From Flavisolibacter tropicus (GTDB lineage: Bacteria; Bacteroidota; Bacteroidia; Chitinophagales; Chitinophagaceae): a DNA stretch of 64,000 nucleotides. This document shows, piece by piece, positions 35,111-44,114 of this stretch. The notes beneath the pieces were generated by a model, which had not been told where the DNA came from, searched no databases, and saw nothing but the letters and a program-made list of their open reading frames with translations. The stretch covers positions 372,001 to 436,000 of the forward strand of contig NZ_CP011390.1 of NCBI RefSeq assembly GCF_001644645.1, read 5' to 3'. Made by a program: the position numbers and the translations under genes. Within the stretch, counting starts at the first letter, position 1, and each line of letters begins with the position of its first letter.

Positions 35111-37795
35111 ATGAGAAAAAGCGCTTGCTTTTTATTTAGCTTGCTTGCTACAATGCTAATGTCTGTTACTGCTTTCTCGCAAGCTGTAACCTTATCTGGA
35201 ACTGTAAAAAACAAAACAAATGCCGAATCTGTACCTTCCGTTTCGGTTTCTTTAAAAGGTTCTACTCAAGGTGTTTACACTGATGAAACTGGATCTTTTA
35301 AAATTGCGGTTCAAAAACTGCCTGCTACTTTAGTGTTTTCTTCCGTTGGTTTTGAAACACAAGAAGTGACTGTATCTGACGCTAGTAATTCTATTCAAGT
35401 AGCGTTTGTACCGGGCTCGTCTTTAGGTCAAGAAGTGGTAGTAGCTGCAACACGTACTCCGCAACGTATTTTAGAATCGCCTGTTACTATTGAAAGAGTG
35501 AGCAATGTTGCAATACGCAATGCTCCTGCATCAAACTATTACGATGTTGTTCAAAATCTAAAGGGTGTTGATGTTGTGGCTTCTTCATTAACATTCAAAA
35601 CTCCTACAACTCGTGGTTTTTCTGGTAGCGGTAACCTTCGTTTTAACCAGATTGTAGATGGTATGGATAACCAGGCTCCCGGTCTGAACTTTTCAGTAGG
35701 TAGTGTTATTGGTTTGACAGAGTTAGATGTAGATAATATGGAATTATTACCAGGTGCTTCATCTGCTTTATTTGGCCCTGGTGGTATGAATGGAACTTTA
35801 TTGATCAACAGTAAAAATCCATTTAAATACCAAGGATTATCATTCCAAATTAAAACAGGTATCATGCACATTGATGATAAAGAGAGAGGTGTTTCTCCTT
35901 ATCATAACTGGTCGGTACGTTGGGCTAAAAAAGTATCTGATCGCTTCGCATTTAAGATTGGTACTGAGTTAATCCAAGCTAAAGATTGGTTGGCAGATGA
36001 TTATCGTAATTATAAAAGGTTTGGTACCTCCGGTAATTTAACAACTGGAACCAGAGATACAGATCCAAACTATGATGGTGTGAATGTTTATGGTGATGAG
36101 ACTACGATTGATCTAAGAACACGCGTTTTAAATCCAATTGCTGCACAAGTGCCGTTTCTGGCTAGCTATATCAGCACATTGCCATCAAGCATTCCTGTAT
36201 CTAGAACGGGATATACTGAAAATGAAGTGGTAGATCCTAACACGATCAATTATAAACTTTCAGGTGCGGTTCATTATAAATTGACATCCAGAGTTGAAGC
36301 TGTTTTAGCTGGTAACTGGGGTACAGGTAATACCGTTTATACTGGTAGCCAGCGCTATTCGTTAAAGAACCTGAAAGTAGGACAGTATAAATTAGAATTG
36401 AACAGCGACAAGTGGTTTATCAGAGGTTATACTACTCAGGAAAATGCAGGTGAGTCTCATAACCTGACCATTACAACCCAATTGTTTAATGAAGCGTGGA
36501 AGCCTAGTGCTCAATGGTATCAAGAATATGCTTTTGCCTATTTAAACGCTAAGCAAGCTGGTCGCGATGATTTAGCAGCACATAATATTGCTCGTTCTAC
36601 AGCAGATCAAGGACGTCCTGCTGCTGGTTCTCAGCAATTCAAAAATCTTTTCGATCAGGTAAGAATGAAACCTATTCCACAAGGTGGTTTATTCAAAGAT
36701 CGCTCAGATTTGTATATGGCTGAAGGCCAATATAACTTAAGCAGTCTTGCTAAATATGCTGAAGTACTGGTTGGTGGGAACTGGAAGCAATATGTATTGA
36801 ACAGTGAAGGCACGCTTTTCCCTGATACAAAAGGCAATCCTATCAAGATCAATGAGTATGGTGCTTATGTTCAAGTTGGTAAAGAAATTATCCAGGATGT
36901 ATTAAAATTAACAGCATCTGGTCGCTATGATAAAAATGAAAACTTTGAAGGTCGTTTCACTCCGCGCGTAACAGCAGTAGTAAAACCTGCAAAAGATCAT
37001 AACATTCGTTTATCTTATCAAACAGCCTATCGTTTCCCAAGTACACAACAACAATGGATTGATTTGGATGCAGGTACTGGACGTTTGATTGGTGCCAATA
37101 AATCATTATGGGAAAAATATAACCTGATTAACGATCCGGCTAATGCAGTTACTCCAAATGGTGATTTGGGCGAAAAAGTTCCTTATACTGAAGTGAAACC
37201 TGAATCTGTTACAACTTTCGAAGCTGGTTATAAGTCGCTTATCGCTAAGAAATTATTGATTGATGCCTATGGATATTATGGCAAATATCAAGACTTCATT
37301 ACTCGTAGAGATGTGTTGCAAGTTTCTACTGGAAAAGGTTACTCTATCGTTGTAAATGCTCCTGAAAAAGTAAAGACTTACGGTTGGGGCTTAAGTGCTG
37401 AATACTTATTGCCTGCCAATTTTGTAGTAAACGGAAGCTTGTCTTCTGATAAAATTGAAGATGTACCAGCAGGATTTAGAGCTTTCTTTAATACACCAGA
37501 ATTGCGTTCAGTTCTTGGATTGTCTAATACTGGTTTTGGTAAAGACAAGCGCTTTGGATTCAATATTGCTTGGCGTTGGCAAGAAGGGTTCTTCTATGAA
37601 AATGATTTCACACAAGGCGACTTACCAGCCTATAATGTTGTAGATGCAGCCGTTTCATATAAGCTGCCAAAATCTAAATCAATGTTGAAGTTGGGCGGTA
37701 CTAATATTGGTAATCAATACTACCGTTCTGCAGTTGGTAATCCTAGCATTGGCGGTGTTTACTATGTTAGCTATGCCTTTAATGTTCTTCAATAA
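35111..37795 (+). CDS. TonB-dependent receptor with carboxypeptidase-regulatory domain
   Basis: The 894-residue protein has a signal peptide (RKSACFLFSLLATMLMSVTA, 2-21), a carboxypeptidase-regulatory domain (about 25-105), a plug (VVAATRTPQRILESPVTIER at 115-134, then GFSGSGNLRFNQIVDGMDNQ near 170-190), and a barrel to the C-terminal aromatic end VSYAFNVLQ. It imports an unknown ligand across the outer membrane using TonB energy. No SusD partner follows; instead a fasciclin lipoprotein starts 17 bp later. The plug and long loops resemble siderophore or large-ligand receptors rather than glycan SusC proteins. Confidence 0.9.
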   Translation: MRKSACFLFSLLATMLMSVTAFSQAVTLSGTVKNKTNAESVPSVSVSLKGSTQGVYTDETGSFKIAVQKLPATLVFSSVGFETQEVTVSDASNSIQVAFVPGSSLGQEVVVAATRTPQRILESPVTIERVSNVAIRNAPASNYYDVVQNLKGVDVVASSLTFKTPTTRGFSGSGNLRFNQIVDGMDNQAPGLNFSVGSVIGLTELDVDNMELLPGASSALFGPGGMNGTLLINSKNPFKYQGLSFQIKTGIMHIDDKERGVSPYHNWSVRWAKKVSDRFAFKIGTELIQAKDWLADDYRNYKRFGTSGNLTTGTRDTDPNYDGVNVYGDETTIDLRTRVLNPIAAQVPFLASYISTLPSSIPVSRTGYTENEVVDPNTINYKLSGAVHYKLTSRVEAVLAGNWGTGNTVYTGSQRYSLKNLKVGQYKLELNSDKWFIRGYTTQENAGESHNLTITTQLFNEAWKPSAQWYQEYAFAYLNAKQAGRDDLAAHNIARSTADQGRPAAGSQQFKNLFDQVRMKPIPQGGLFKDRSDLYMAEGQYNLSSLAKYAEVLVGGNWKQYVLNSEGTLFPDTKGNPIKINEYGAYVQVGKEIIQDVLKLTASGRYDKNENFEGRFTPRVTAVVKPAKDHNIRLSYQTAYRFPSTQQQWIDLDAGTGRLIGANKSLWEKYNLINDPANAVTPNGDLGEKVPYTEVKPESVTTFEAGYKSLIAKKLLIDAYGYYGKYQDFITRRDVLQVSTGKGYSIVVNAPEKVKTYGWGLSAEYLLPANFVVNGSLSSDKIEDVPAGFRAFFNTPELRSVLGLSNTGFGKDKRFGFNIAWRWQEGFFYENDFTQGDLPAYNVVDAAVSYKLPKSKSMLKLGGTNIGNQYYRSAVGNPSIGGVYYVSYAFNVLQ

Positions 37796-37812
37796 TTTAA
37801 ACAACGTATTAT

Positions 37813-39024
37813 ATGAAACTTACTATAAATAAATGGGTGAAATCAAGTGCCTTATTCATTGGTGCGGTTAGTTTGCTGGCTTCCTGTAATAAAGAGTTGC
37901 CAGATGCAGTACCCAATCCAGTACCTTCTCATGAGGGATCAACGATAATGGAACTTTTAAACGATGCTAGTTTTAGTTTATTAAAAACTGCAGTTACCAA
38001 GGCTGCTCCTGCTTCCAACTCTGGTTTGGTGCCGCTTAGTACACTATTAGCAGATAAAACAGGCGAGTTTACTTTTTTTGCGCCGACGAATACAGCTTTT
38101 GCAGCATCAGGAATAACTAGTACTCAGATTAATGGTATGAGTCCTGGTATGCTGGATACTTTATTACGATATCAAATCGTAGGTGGTCAAAAATTTTTGT
38201 ACACTTCTACTTCAACGGCCACTCCATTTCCAAATTTCCAATTTCCATCACAGTTTGTACTGGCACCGCCTTCTGCATCACTACCTCCGGGTTTGAGAAT
38301 GCCTATTTTCCCTTCTAAAGTAAATGGCATGTGGGTGAACAACATTCCAGTGGTTCAGCCTGATCAAATTGCGGCTAATGGGGTTATTCAAAAACCAGCA
38401 GTGGTTGTAGCTCCTCCGTCCCAATATCTGTGGAACCGAATTGATACGGCTGCGGATTTGACTTACTTGAGAGCAGCTATTAAAAAAGCTGATGTGGGAG
38501 CAGCAGCTGGAAGTGCGTTGGAAGATATTTTGAAAAATGCTGCTGCTAACCTAACGGTGTTTGCTCCAACTGATGCTGCGTTTAAACAGGTTTTAACTGC
38601 TCAAATTACAGTGGCTTTAATGGCTCAAGGAATGGATCAAGCTACTGCTTTAGCTACAGCAACAGCTTTAGCTTCTACTCCTGCAGTATTTACAAATCCA
38701 CTACTAGCAACTGTATTAACTTCAGAAAATGTAAAAGGGATCGTTGTATATCATATGTTAGGTAACAGAGCGTTTACTGTAAACTTACCAACTACGGCTA
38801 CCAATAAGCCTACCTTGTTAAATACAGCAATTGCCGCACATCCAGGCATAACATTACAAGCGACTTTTGGTGCAACTGGAGTTACTGCTGCCACTGTAAA
38901 AGGTGCTGCTAATGCAACCGCAGCCACTGTTTTAATAAATCCAACACCAACTGGTGGTACTAGTGATCAGAATTATATCAATGGAGTTTTGCATAAAATC
39001 AATCAGGTATTGTTACCTCAATAA
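37813..39024 (+). CDS. Fasciclin-domain lipoprotein (two FAS1 domains)
   Basis: The 403-residue protein begins with a lipoprotein signal ending LLASCNK (lipidated Cys about residue 25). Two fasciclin (FAS1) domains follow. The first has LLNDASFSLLKTAVTKAAP and FTFFAPTNTAFAASGI. The second has LTVFAPTDAAFKQVLTAQI and ends in INGVLHKINQVLLPQ. FAS1 domains mediate adhesion or protein contact. The gene is very Ala/Thr-rich around residues 270-300. Placement 17 bp after a TonB receptor, with one terminator after both, implies a two-gene unit; a surface partner for the receptor is inferred. Confidence 0.88.
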   Translation: MKLTINKWVKSSALFIGAVSLLASCNKELPDAVPNPVPSHEGSTIMELLNDASFSLLKTAVTKAAPASNSGLVPLSTLLADKTGEFTFFAPTNTAFAASGITSTQINGMSPGMLDTLLRYQIVGGQKFLYTSTSTATPFPNFQFPSQFVLAPPSASLPPGLRMPIFPSKVNGMWVNNIPVVQPDQIAANGVIQKPAVVVAPPSQYLWNRIDTAADLTYLRAAIKKADVGAAAGSALEDILKNAAANLTVFAPTDAAFKQVLTAQITVALMAQGMDQATALATATALASTPAVFTNPLLATVLTSENVKGIVVYHMLGNRAFTVNLPTTATNKPTLLNTAIAAHPGITLQATFGATGVTAATVKGAANATAATVLINPTPTGGTSDQNYINGVLHKINQVLLPQ

Positions 39025-39047
39025 TTTGATTACTCTTTAAGCTTAAT

Positions 39048-39082
39048 AAAAAAGCCCTGAACAAATTGTTCAGGGCTTTTTT
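39048..39082. terminator. Bidirectional terminator after the fasciclin gene
   Basis: Seventeen-base arms AAAAAAGCCCTGAACAA / TTGTTCAGGGCTTTTTT separated by one base. They lie between convergent genes ending at 39024 and 39105. Confidence 0.92.
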
Positions 39083-39104
39083 ATTGGAATTATTATATGG
39101 AATA

Positions 39105-40103
39105 TTAACCGAAGATGCCACCTTTCTTAAGTGTTCTTACACCTTCAGCAATTTTGAAACCGTTCTGATAGATTTCAATTTTATAGTTGCCTGTAGCAAA
39201 GTTTTCCTGACGTAAAGGAACTTGAATTGTTTTACGAGTACCTTGTTCGTAGTCAACAGATGTTTTGAAAGTGTATGGTCTGTCGCCATCAGTTCTTGTT
39301 GTTAATGTACCAGAACCCATGTTTGGATCAGAAATAATTTGACCAGCAGGAGAAGTTACCATTACATACAAATCAGCTGGACCAGAACGAGCAACACGGT
39401 TCTCAACATCAAAAGAGATCATCAATTTATCTACACGACGTGCAGTAGATGTTTCTTTCTCTTTACCATTTCTTTTTTCTTGAATAGGTCTTATTTGAAT
39501 ATTTGAGGCACTAAAAGTAGAAGCTACATCAACAGTAGAAGCTAATTCATCTTTTTGTGCTGTTGTTGTCTGCAGGTTTGTTTCTAAAGTTTGCTTTTCT
39601 GAAGTCAACTGTGTATTAGCAGATGCCAATTCTTGGTTTTCCCCAGTTAAGCGAGCCACTTCTGCTTCTAGGTTTGCAATCTTGCCATTCAAGGTAGCAA
39701 TTAAAGATTTTGCTCTTCTAAGATCTGCATCACTTGCATTTTTATTACGCAAAATGCGATTGATCTCATTCTTTAGTTTAGTGATTTCTGAGTTGTTTTC
39801 ACTTAATTGGCCTTGTAAGTTGTTATTATTTCCTGTGATAGAATCCAAACGTGTCAAGGCATCATTATATAACAATTGTACAGAGTCGCGCGAAGACGTA
39901 GCCGTAGTAGCTTGTGCTTGTGTGATCTGTATTTTTTCATCTGTATTATTTTTGTCCCAGAGGAAATAACCCCATGTGCCTAAAAGAGCAGCAGCCAGAA
40001 CGCCAATTGCTACATTTTTAGTTGTATTATTGGGACGATTACTTACAGGTCGGTTTCCGGTATCATTCGGTTGATTCGCAGAAGGATAATTTGTGTTTGC
40101 CAT
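39105..40103 (-). CDS. Coiled-coil membrane-anchored protein, unknown function
   Basis: The 332-residue protein has an Asn/Pro-rich cytoplasmic head (1-28), one membrane helix (about 30-50, VAIGVLAAALLGTWGYFLW), a long coiled coil (about 60-190, rich in Leu, Asn, Gln, Glu heptads) and a beta-rich C-terminal domain (about 200-332) that reads like an immunoglobulin-type fold (VDKLMISFDVENRVARSGPA). Topology puts the coiled coil and beta domain outside the cytoplasm. No family is known to me. A single gene, flanked by a terminator and a divergent holA. Confidence 0.7.
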   Translation of the reverse strand: MANTNYPSANQPNDTGNRPVSNRPNNTTKNVAIGVLAAALLGTWGYFLWDKNNTDEKIQITQAQATTATSSRDSVQLLYNDALTRLDSITGNNNNLQGQLSENNSEITKLKNEINRILRNKNASDADLRRAKSLIATLNGKIANLEAEVARLTGENQELASANTQLTSEKQTLETNLQTTTAQKDELASTVDVASTFSASNIQIRPIQEKRNGKEKETSTARRVDKLMISFDVENRVARSGPADLYVMVTSPAGQIISDPNMGSGTLTTRTDGDRPYTFKTSVDYEQGTRKTIQVPLRQENFATGNYKIEIYQNGFKIAEGVRTLKKGGIFG

Positions 40104-40231
40104 CGTTGATGAGATTTAGTTTTTATTAATGTGTTAGGTTTGAACGGAAAAGTAACTAAGAGTTATGAATTTTTGACACCAGAAACCTAAAACCGTGCCA
40201 GAATAGTTTTTAATTGATTTTCAGAGATAAT

Positions 40232-41233
40232 ATGAAAGCAGATAAGATTTTAGAAGGGTTACGTAAAAAAAGTTATAAATCGATATATTGGTTAGAGGGA
40301 GATGAGGACTTTTTTATAGATCAGGTATTGAATTTTGCCGAATCTAATATTCTCTCTGAAGACGAATCAGCTTTTAATCGTACCATTCTTTATGGTAGAG
40401 ATACTGATTGGGCTACTGTTATGAATGCTTGTCGCCGGTATCCAATGTTTGCTGAAAGACAAGTGGTTATTGTAAAAGAGGCCCAGGCAATGAGAGATAT
40501 TGAAAAGCTAGAACCCTATATAGATCATCCGTTGTCTTCTACACTGCTGTTTATTGGTTATAAAGGTAAAAAGGTAGATGGGCGCACAAAATTGGCAAAG
40601 ACGTTAAAGTCCAAAGCTGAAATGCTCACTACACGTAAATTGTATGATAATGAATTACCTGATTGGGTTCAAGGTCTTACTCGCGAAAAAGGATTTACTC
40701 TCACAAATAAGGCTTTATATCTACTGATTGATCATATTGGAAATGATTTAAGCCGCATCAATAATGAAATAGATAAAATAGCTATAAATCTGGGTGAACG
40801 TAAGAATATAACAGAAGACGATATTGAAGTATTTGTGGGCATCAGCAAAGAGTATAATGTATTTGAATTGCAGGACGCACTAGCAAAGCGCGATTTAAGC
40901 AAGGCTATTCGTATAGCTCAGTATTTTGAAAACAATCCCAAGGCAGGCCCTTTACAATTGATTTTCCCTTCTATTTATACGTTCTTTAGCAAGTTGCAAA
41001 TGATCCATACCAGTGGCGGAGCCGCTGATAAAGCATTGGCTGGAGCCATTGGGGTACCGGAGTGGAAAATGAAGGATTACTTTCAGGCCGCTCACAAATA
41101 CAATTTGATGGCCATTGAAAAGAATATTCTTTTACTTCAACAATATAACCTACGTAGTTTGGGAGTAAATGATGCTGGAACAGAAGATGGACAACTTTTA
41201 AAAGAAATGCTTGTTAAAATGATCTATGATTAA
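40232..41233 (+). CDS. holA: DNA polymerase III subunit delta
   Basis: From the ATG at 40232 the protein has 333 residues; an in-frame TTG at 40214 is a weaker start. It has the clamp-loader delta layout: an N-terminal fold with SIYWLEGDEDFFIDQVLNFA (17-36), no Walker A lysine motif as expected for delta, a lid region around PLSSTLLFIGYKGKKVDGRT, and a helical C-terminal collar. Delta opens the sliding clamp ring for DNA replication. It overlaps the convergent ribF stop by four bases (TTAA). Confidence 0.86.
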   Translation: MKADKILEGLRKKSYKSIYWLEGDEDFFIDQVLNFAESNILSEDESAFNRTILYGRDTDWATVMNACRRYPMFAERQVVIVKEAQAMRDIEKLEPYIDHPLSSTLLFIGYKGKKVDGRTKLAKTLKSKAEMLTTRKLYDNELPDWVQGLTREKGFTLTNKALYLLIDHIGNDLSRINNEIDKIAINLGERKNITEDDIEVFVGISKEYNVFELQDALAKRDLSKAIRIAQYFENNPKAGPLQLIFPSIYTFFSKLQMIHTSGGAADKALAGAIGVPEWKMKDYFQAAHKYNLMAIEKNILLLQQYNLRSLGVNDAGTEDGQLLKEMLVKMIYD

Positions 41234-42156
41234 TTGTTAAGAGCCTTTAGTGTATCTATTTTATCTTGGTGTAGCTGGGTTTTTAAAGCATTTAAATCGT
41301 TATACTTTATTTGAGGACGTAAAAAGCTTTTAACGATTACTCGTATGGTTTCACCATATAGATTTTCATTAAAATCAAAAATGTTTACCTCTACGCGCTC
41401 TATAGTGTCATTCAGGGTAGGTCTTTTGCCTATGCTGAGCATACCTTGTTTTACAATTCCTGCAACCAATACTTCAACAGCATAAACACCTTCACCCAAA
41501 TGAATTTTATCGGGGTCTGTGTACTCCATGTTGGCAGTAGGATAGCCAAGTTCCCTACCTAACTGATCGCCTTTTACTACTTTACCTTCAAAAAAGAAAT
41601 CATATCCTAACAGCTTGTTGGCAGAGTGAATGTCGCTTTTTAAAAGTGCTTTTCTAACCTTAGTGGAACTGATGTCAGCTTCATTAAGAAGATGTTTAGG
41701 GATTTCAATAAGATTATAGCCCCAAATTTCTTTTTGCTTTTCAAGTAACTGGTAGTTTCCTTTTCGTCCTTTTCCAAAGTGATGGTCATAACCTATAACA
41801 ATTACTTTCGGGTGGAATTTTTGGATCAGGAATTCCTTTATATAGTCATCTGCAGACAAAGAGGCAAAGGCTGGTGAAAAAGGAACAACAACCAAGTGGT
41901 CAATACCCTGTTTCTCTAATAACTCAATTTTTTCATCTAAGGTATTGATCAATTGAAGCGATGTATCTGGTTGAACGATTTTACGGGGATGGGGATGAAA
42001 AGTAATAATAATCGATTCGCCATTTACCTTTTCCACTTCATTTAAGAGCGCTTTAATGATCTGTTGATGTCCTAAATGCACTCCGTCAAACGTGCCGATA
42101 GTGACAACCGCATTATTAAAAACAGGCAATAAATCGATAGAATGATGGACTTGCAT
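41230..42156 (-). CDS. ribF: Bifunctional riboflavin kinase / FAD synthetase
   Basis: The 308-residue protein has the N-terminal FAD synthetase nucleotidyl-transferase half (VTIGTFDGVHLGHQQII, 19-35; GYDHHFGKGRKGNY near 130) and the C-terminal flavokinase half (VKGDQLGRELGYPTANMEY near 194-212; then LGEGVYAVEVLV). It converts riboflavin to FMN and FAD in the cytoplasm. Length and order are standard. Its 3' end overlaps holA's, without a terminator, and its promoter region is shared with purM, 65 bp away. Confidence 0.93.
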   Translation of the reverse strand: MQVHHSIDLLPVFNNAVVTIGTFDGVHLGHQQIIKALLNEVEKVNGESIIITFHPHPRKIVQPDTSLQLINTLDEKIELLEKQGIDHLVVVPFSPAFASLSADDYIKEFLIQKFHPKVIVIGYDHHFGKGRKGNYQLLEKQKEIWGYNLIEIPKHLLNEADISSTKVRKALLKSDIHSANKLLGYDFFFEGKVVKGDQLGRELGYPTANMEYTDPDKIHLGEGVYAVEVLVAGIVKQGMLSIGKRPTLNDTIERVEVNIFDFNENLYGETIRVIVKSFLRPQIKYNDLNALKTQLHQDKIDTLKALNN

Positions 42157-42187
42157 AGGAAGTGCTAAGATAACAAGGCATTTGTTT

Positions 42188-42195
42188 TAGATTTG
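42188..42195 (+). promoter_or_regulatory. Candidate -7 element TAGATTTG for purM
   Basis: Exact TAnnTTTG match 26 bases before the purM ATG, in the 65-bp divergent gap with ribF. Confidence 0.5.
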
Positions 42196-42221
42196 CAGTT
42201 TATCAAAATTTCGTCTTAGGA

Positions 42222-43400
42222 ATGTCATTATATGCTCAACGCGGTGTATCTGCCCAAAAAGAAGAAGTACATGCCGCTACCCAAAATATCGATAAAGGTT
42301 TGTTCCCAAAAGCATTTTGCAAGGTTTATGCTGATTTGTTAGGCGGAGATGAAGCATGGGTAAACGTTATGCATGCCGATGGTGCTGGCACTAAAAGTAT
42401 ATTGGCTTACTTATATTGGAAAGAAACCGGAGACGTTTCTGTGTGGAAGGGCATTGCTCAGGATGCTATAGTCATGAACTTAGATGACTTGCTTTGTGTA
42501 GGTATTTATGACCGGTTACTTTTCTCTTCTTCTATAGATCGCAATAAAAACTTAATTCCAGGTGAAGTTTTGCAGGCAATTATTGAGGGAACTCAAGAGT
42601 TCTTTGATAATATGCAGCAACATGGTGTACAAATAGCCTTTTTGGGTGGTGAAACGGCAGATGTTGGTGATGTGGTTAGAACTATAGCCGTAAACGGTAC
42701 TATGGGCTCCCGATGGGAAAAAAGCAAGCTGGTAACCAATGAAAAGATTGCCGCTGGTAATGTCATCGTTGGATTAGCTAGCTATGGTAAATCTCGTTAT
42801 GAGGATGCTTATAATAGCGGCATTGGCAGTAATGGATTAACAAGTGCCCGTCATGATGTTTTAGGTTCGTATTATAAACAATTTACTGAAACATTCGAAC
42901 CATCCTTGAAAGATGAGGTTGTTTATATAGGTAAACACCGGCTTACAGACCCTATTACAATCAATTTTCAACAGGAAAGCTTTAAAACTGATATCGGACA
43001 CCTGATATTATCACCTACAAGGACCTTTGCCCCCGTATTAAAGCCTATTTTAGAACAACATTTTGACGTAATCAATGGTTTAATCCACTGTAGTGGAGGA
43101 GGGCAAACCAAATGCATGAAATACGTTCCTGAGAATGTTCGTATTGTTAAAGACAATCTTTTTCAGGCACCAGAAATCTTCCAGATTATTCAACAAGCCA
43201 GTGGCGCTGATGCTAAAGAAATGTATCAGGTATTCAATATGGGATGCCGTATGGAAATCTATACAAATGAGTCTTCAGCAGCCTCAATCATAAGCTTGGC
43301 AGAGTCATTAGGTATTCAGGCTCAAGTAATTGGTAGAGTAGAGGCATCTTCTAACAAAGAATTAGTGATAAAAACAGCAGAAGCAGAAATTGTATATTAA
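42222..43400 (+). CDS. purM: Phosphoribosylformylglycinamidine cyclo-ligase (AIR synthase)
   Basis: The 392-residue protein follows the PurM/AIR-synthase fold: an N-terminal metal and ATP region with MHADGAGTKSILAYLYWK (49-66), AFLGGETADVGDVVRTIAVN (about 139-158), the GLASYGKSRYEDAYNSGIGS stretch, and a C-terminal half with HCSGGGQTKCMKYVPENV. It is about 45 residues longer than the E. coli enzyme, as in other Bacteroidota. It closes the imidazole ring of purines using ATP. It is followed 24 bp later by ftsE. Confidence 0.87.
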   Translation: MSLYAQRGVSAQKEEVHAATQNIDKGLFPKAFCKVYADLLGGDEAWVNVMHADGAGTKSILAYLYWKETGDVSVWKGIAQDAIVMNLDDLLCVGIYDRLLFSSSIDRNKNLIPGEVLQAIIEGTQEFFDNMQQHGVQIAFLGGETADVGDVVRTIAVNGTMGSRWEKSKLVTNEKIAAGNVIVGLASYGKSRYEDAYNSGIGSNGLTSARHDVLGSYYKQFTETFEPSLKDEVVYIGKHRLTDPITINFQQESFKTDIGHLILSPTRTFAPVLKPILEQHFDVINGLIHCSGGGQTKCMKYVPENVRIVKDNLFQAPEIFQIIQQASGADAKEMYQVFNMGCRMEIYTNESSAASIISLAESLGIQAQVIGRVEASSNKELVIKTAEAEIVY

Positions 43401-43424
43401 TTTTAATTCCTGAACATCGAATTT

Positions 43425-44114
43425 ATGGCAGACCCAATCATAGAGATCAGAAATGTAAATATTTACCAAGGCGATAGCTTAGTGCTGCAGGATGTGAATC
43501 TGACTGTAGATAAGGGTGAATTCGTATACCTGGTTGGAAAAACAGGTACTGGTAAATCCTCACTTTTGAAAACCATGTATGGTGAATTGATCTTAAAAGA
43601 AGGAGACGGTACAGTAGCTGGTTACGATTTACGAAAGCTGACCTGGAAAACGGTTCCTTATTTAAGAAGAAGTATTGGTGTTGTGTTTCAAGACTTTCAA
43701 TTATTGACAGATCGCAATGTTAATGAGAACCTGAAGTTTGTATTAAAGGCGACAGGATGGAAAGATGAGAAACTCATGAATGAAAAAATTGCTGACGTTT
43801 TGGATAAAGTGGGTTTAAAGTCTAAAGGCTTTAAAATGCCTTTTGAAATGAGTGGCGGTGAGCAGCAACGTATCGATATCGCCAGAGCTTTATTGAACTC
43901 TCCTAAATTAATTCTTGCCGATGAGCCTACAGGTAACCTGGATCCAGAAACATCCGATGAGATTATGAGTTTGTTATTTCATATCTCAAGAGATTATGGA
44001 ACAGCTATCGTAATGGCTACACACGATTATATTGTATTGAAGAAATTCCCTGCCCGTGTAGTAAGAACAGAGCACGGCCGCATCATAGACAATGCTACCA
44101 TTACGCATTTATGA
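43425..44114 (+). CDS. ftsE: ABC ATPase, FtsE-like cell-division subunit
   Basis: The 229-residue ATPase has Walker [10 protein letters not shown] (38-46), the Q-loop [16 protein letters not shown] (about 88-103), the signature [15 protein letters not shown], Walker [13 protein letters not shown], and the H-loop VMATHDY. The size and the RNVNENLKF segment match FtsE, which with FtsX controls septal peptidoglycan hydrolysis. FtsX is not next door. Other LolD/MacB-type ATPases are similar, so the FtsE name is likely but not certain. The stop overlaps the next gene's ATG (ATGA). Confidence 0.83.
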   Translation: MADPIIEIRNVNIYQGDSLVLQDVNLTVDKGEFVYLVGKTGTGKSSLLKTMYGELILKEGDGTVAGYDLRKLTWKTVPYLRRSIGVVFQDFQLLTDRNVNENLKFVLKATGWKDEKLMNEKIADVLDKVGLKSKGFKMPFEMSGGEQQRIDIARALLNSPKLILADEPTGNLDPETSDEIMSLLFHISRDYGTAIVMATHDYIVLKKFPARVVRTEHGRIIDNATITHL

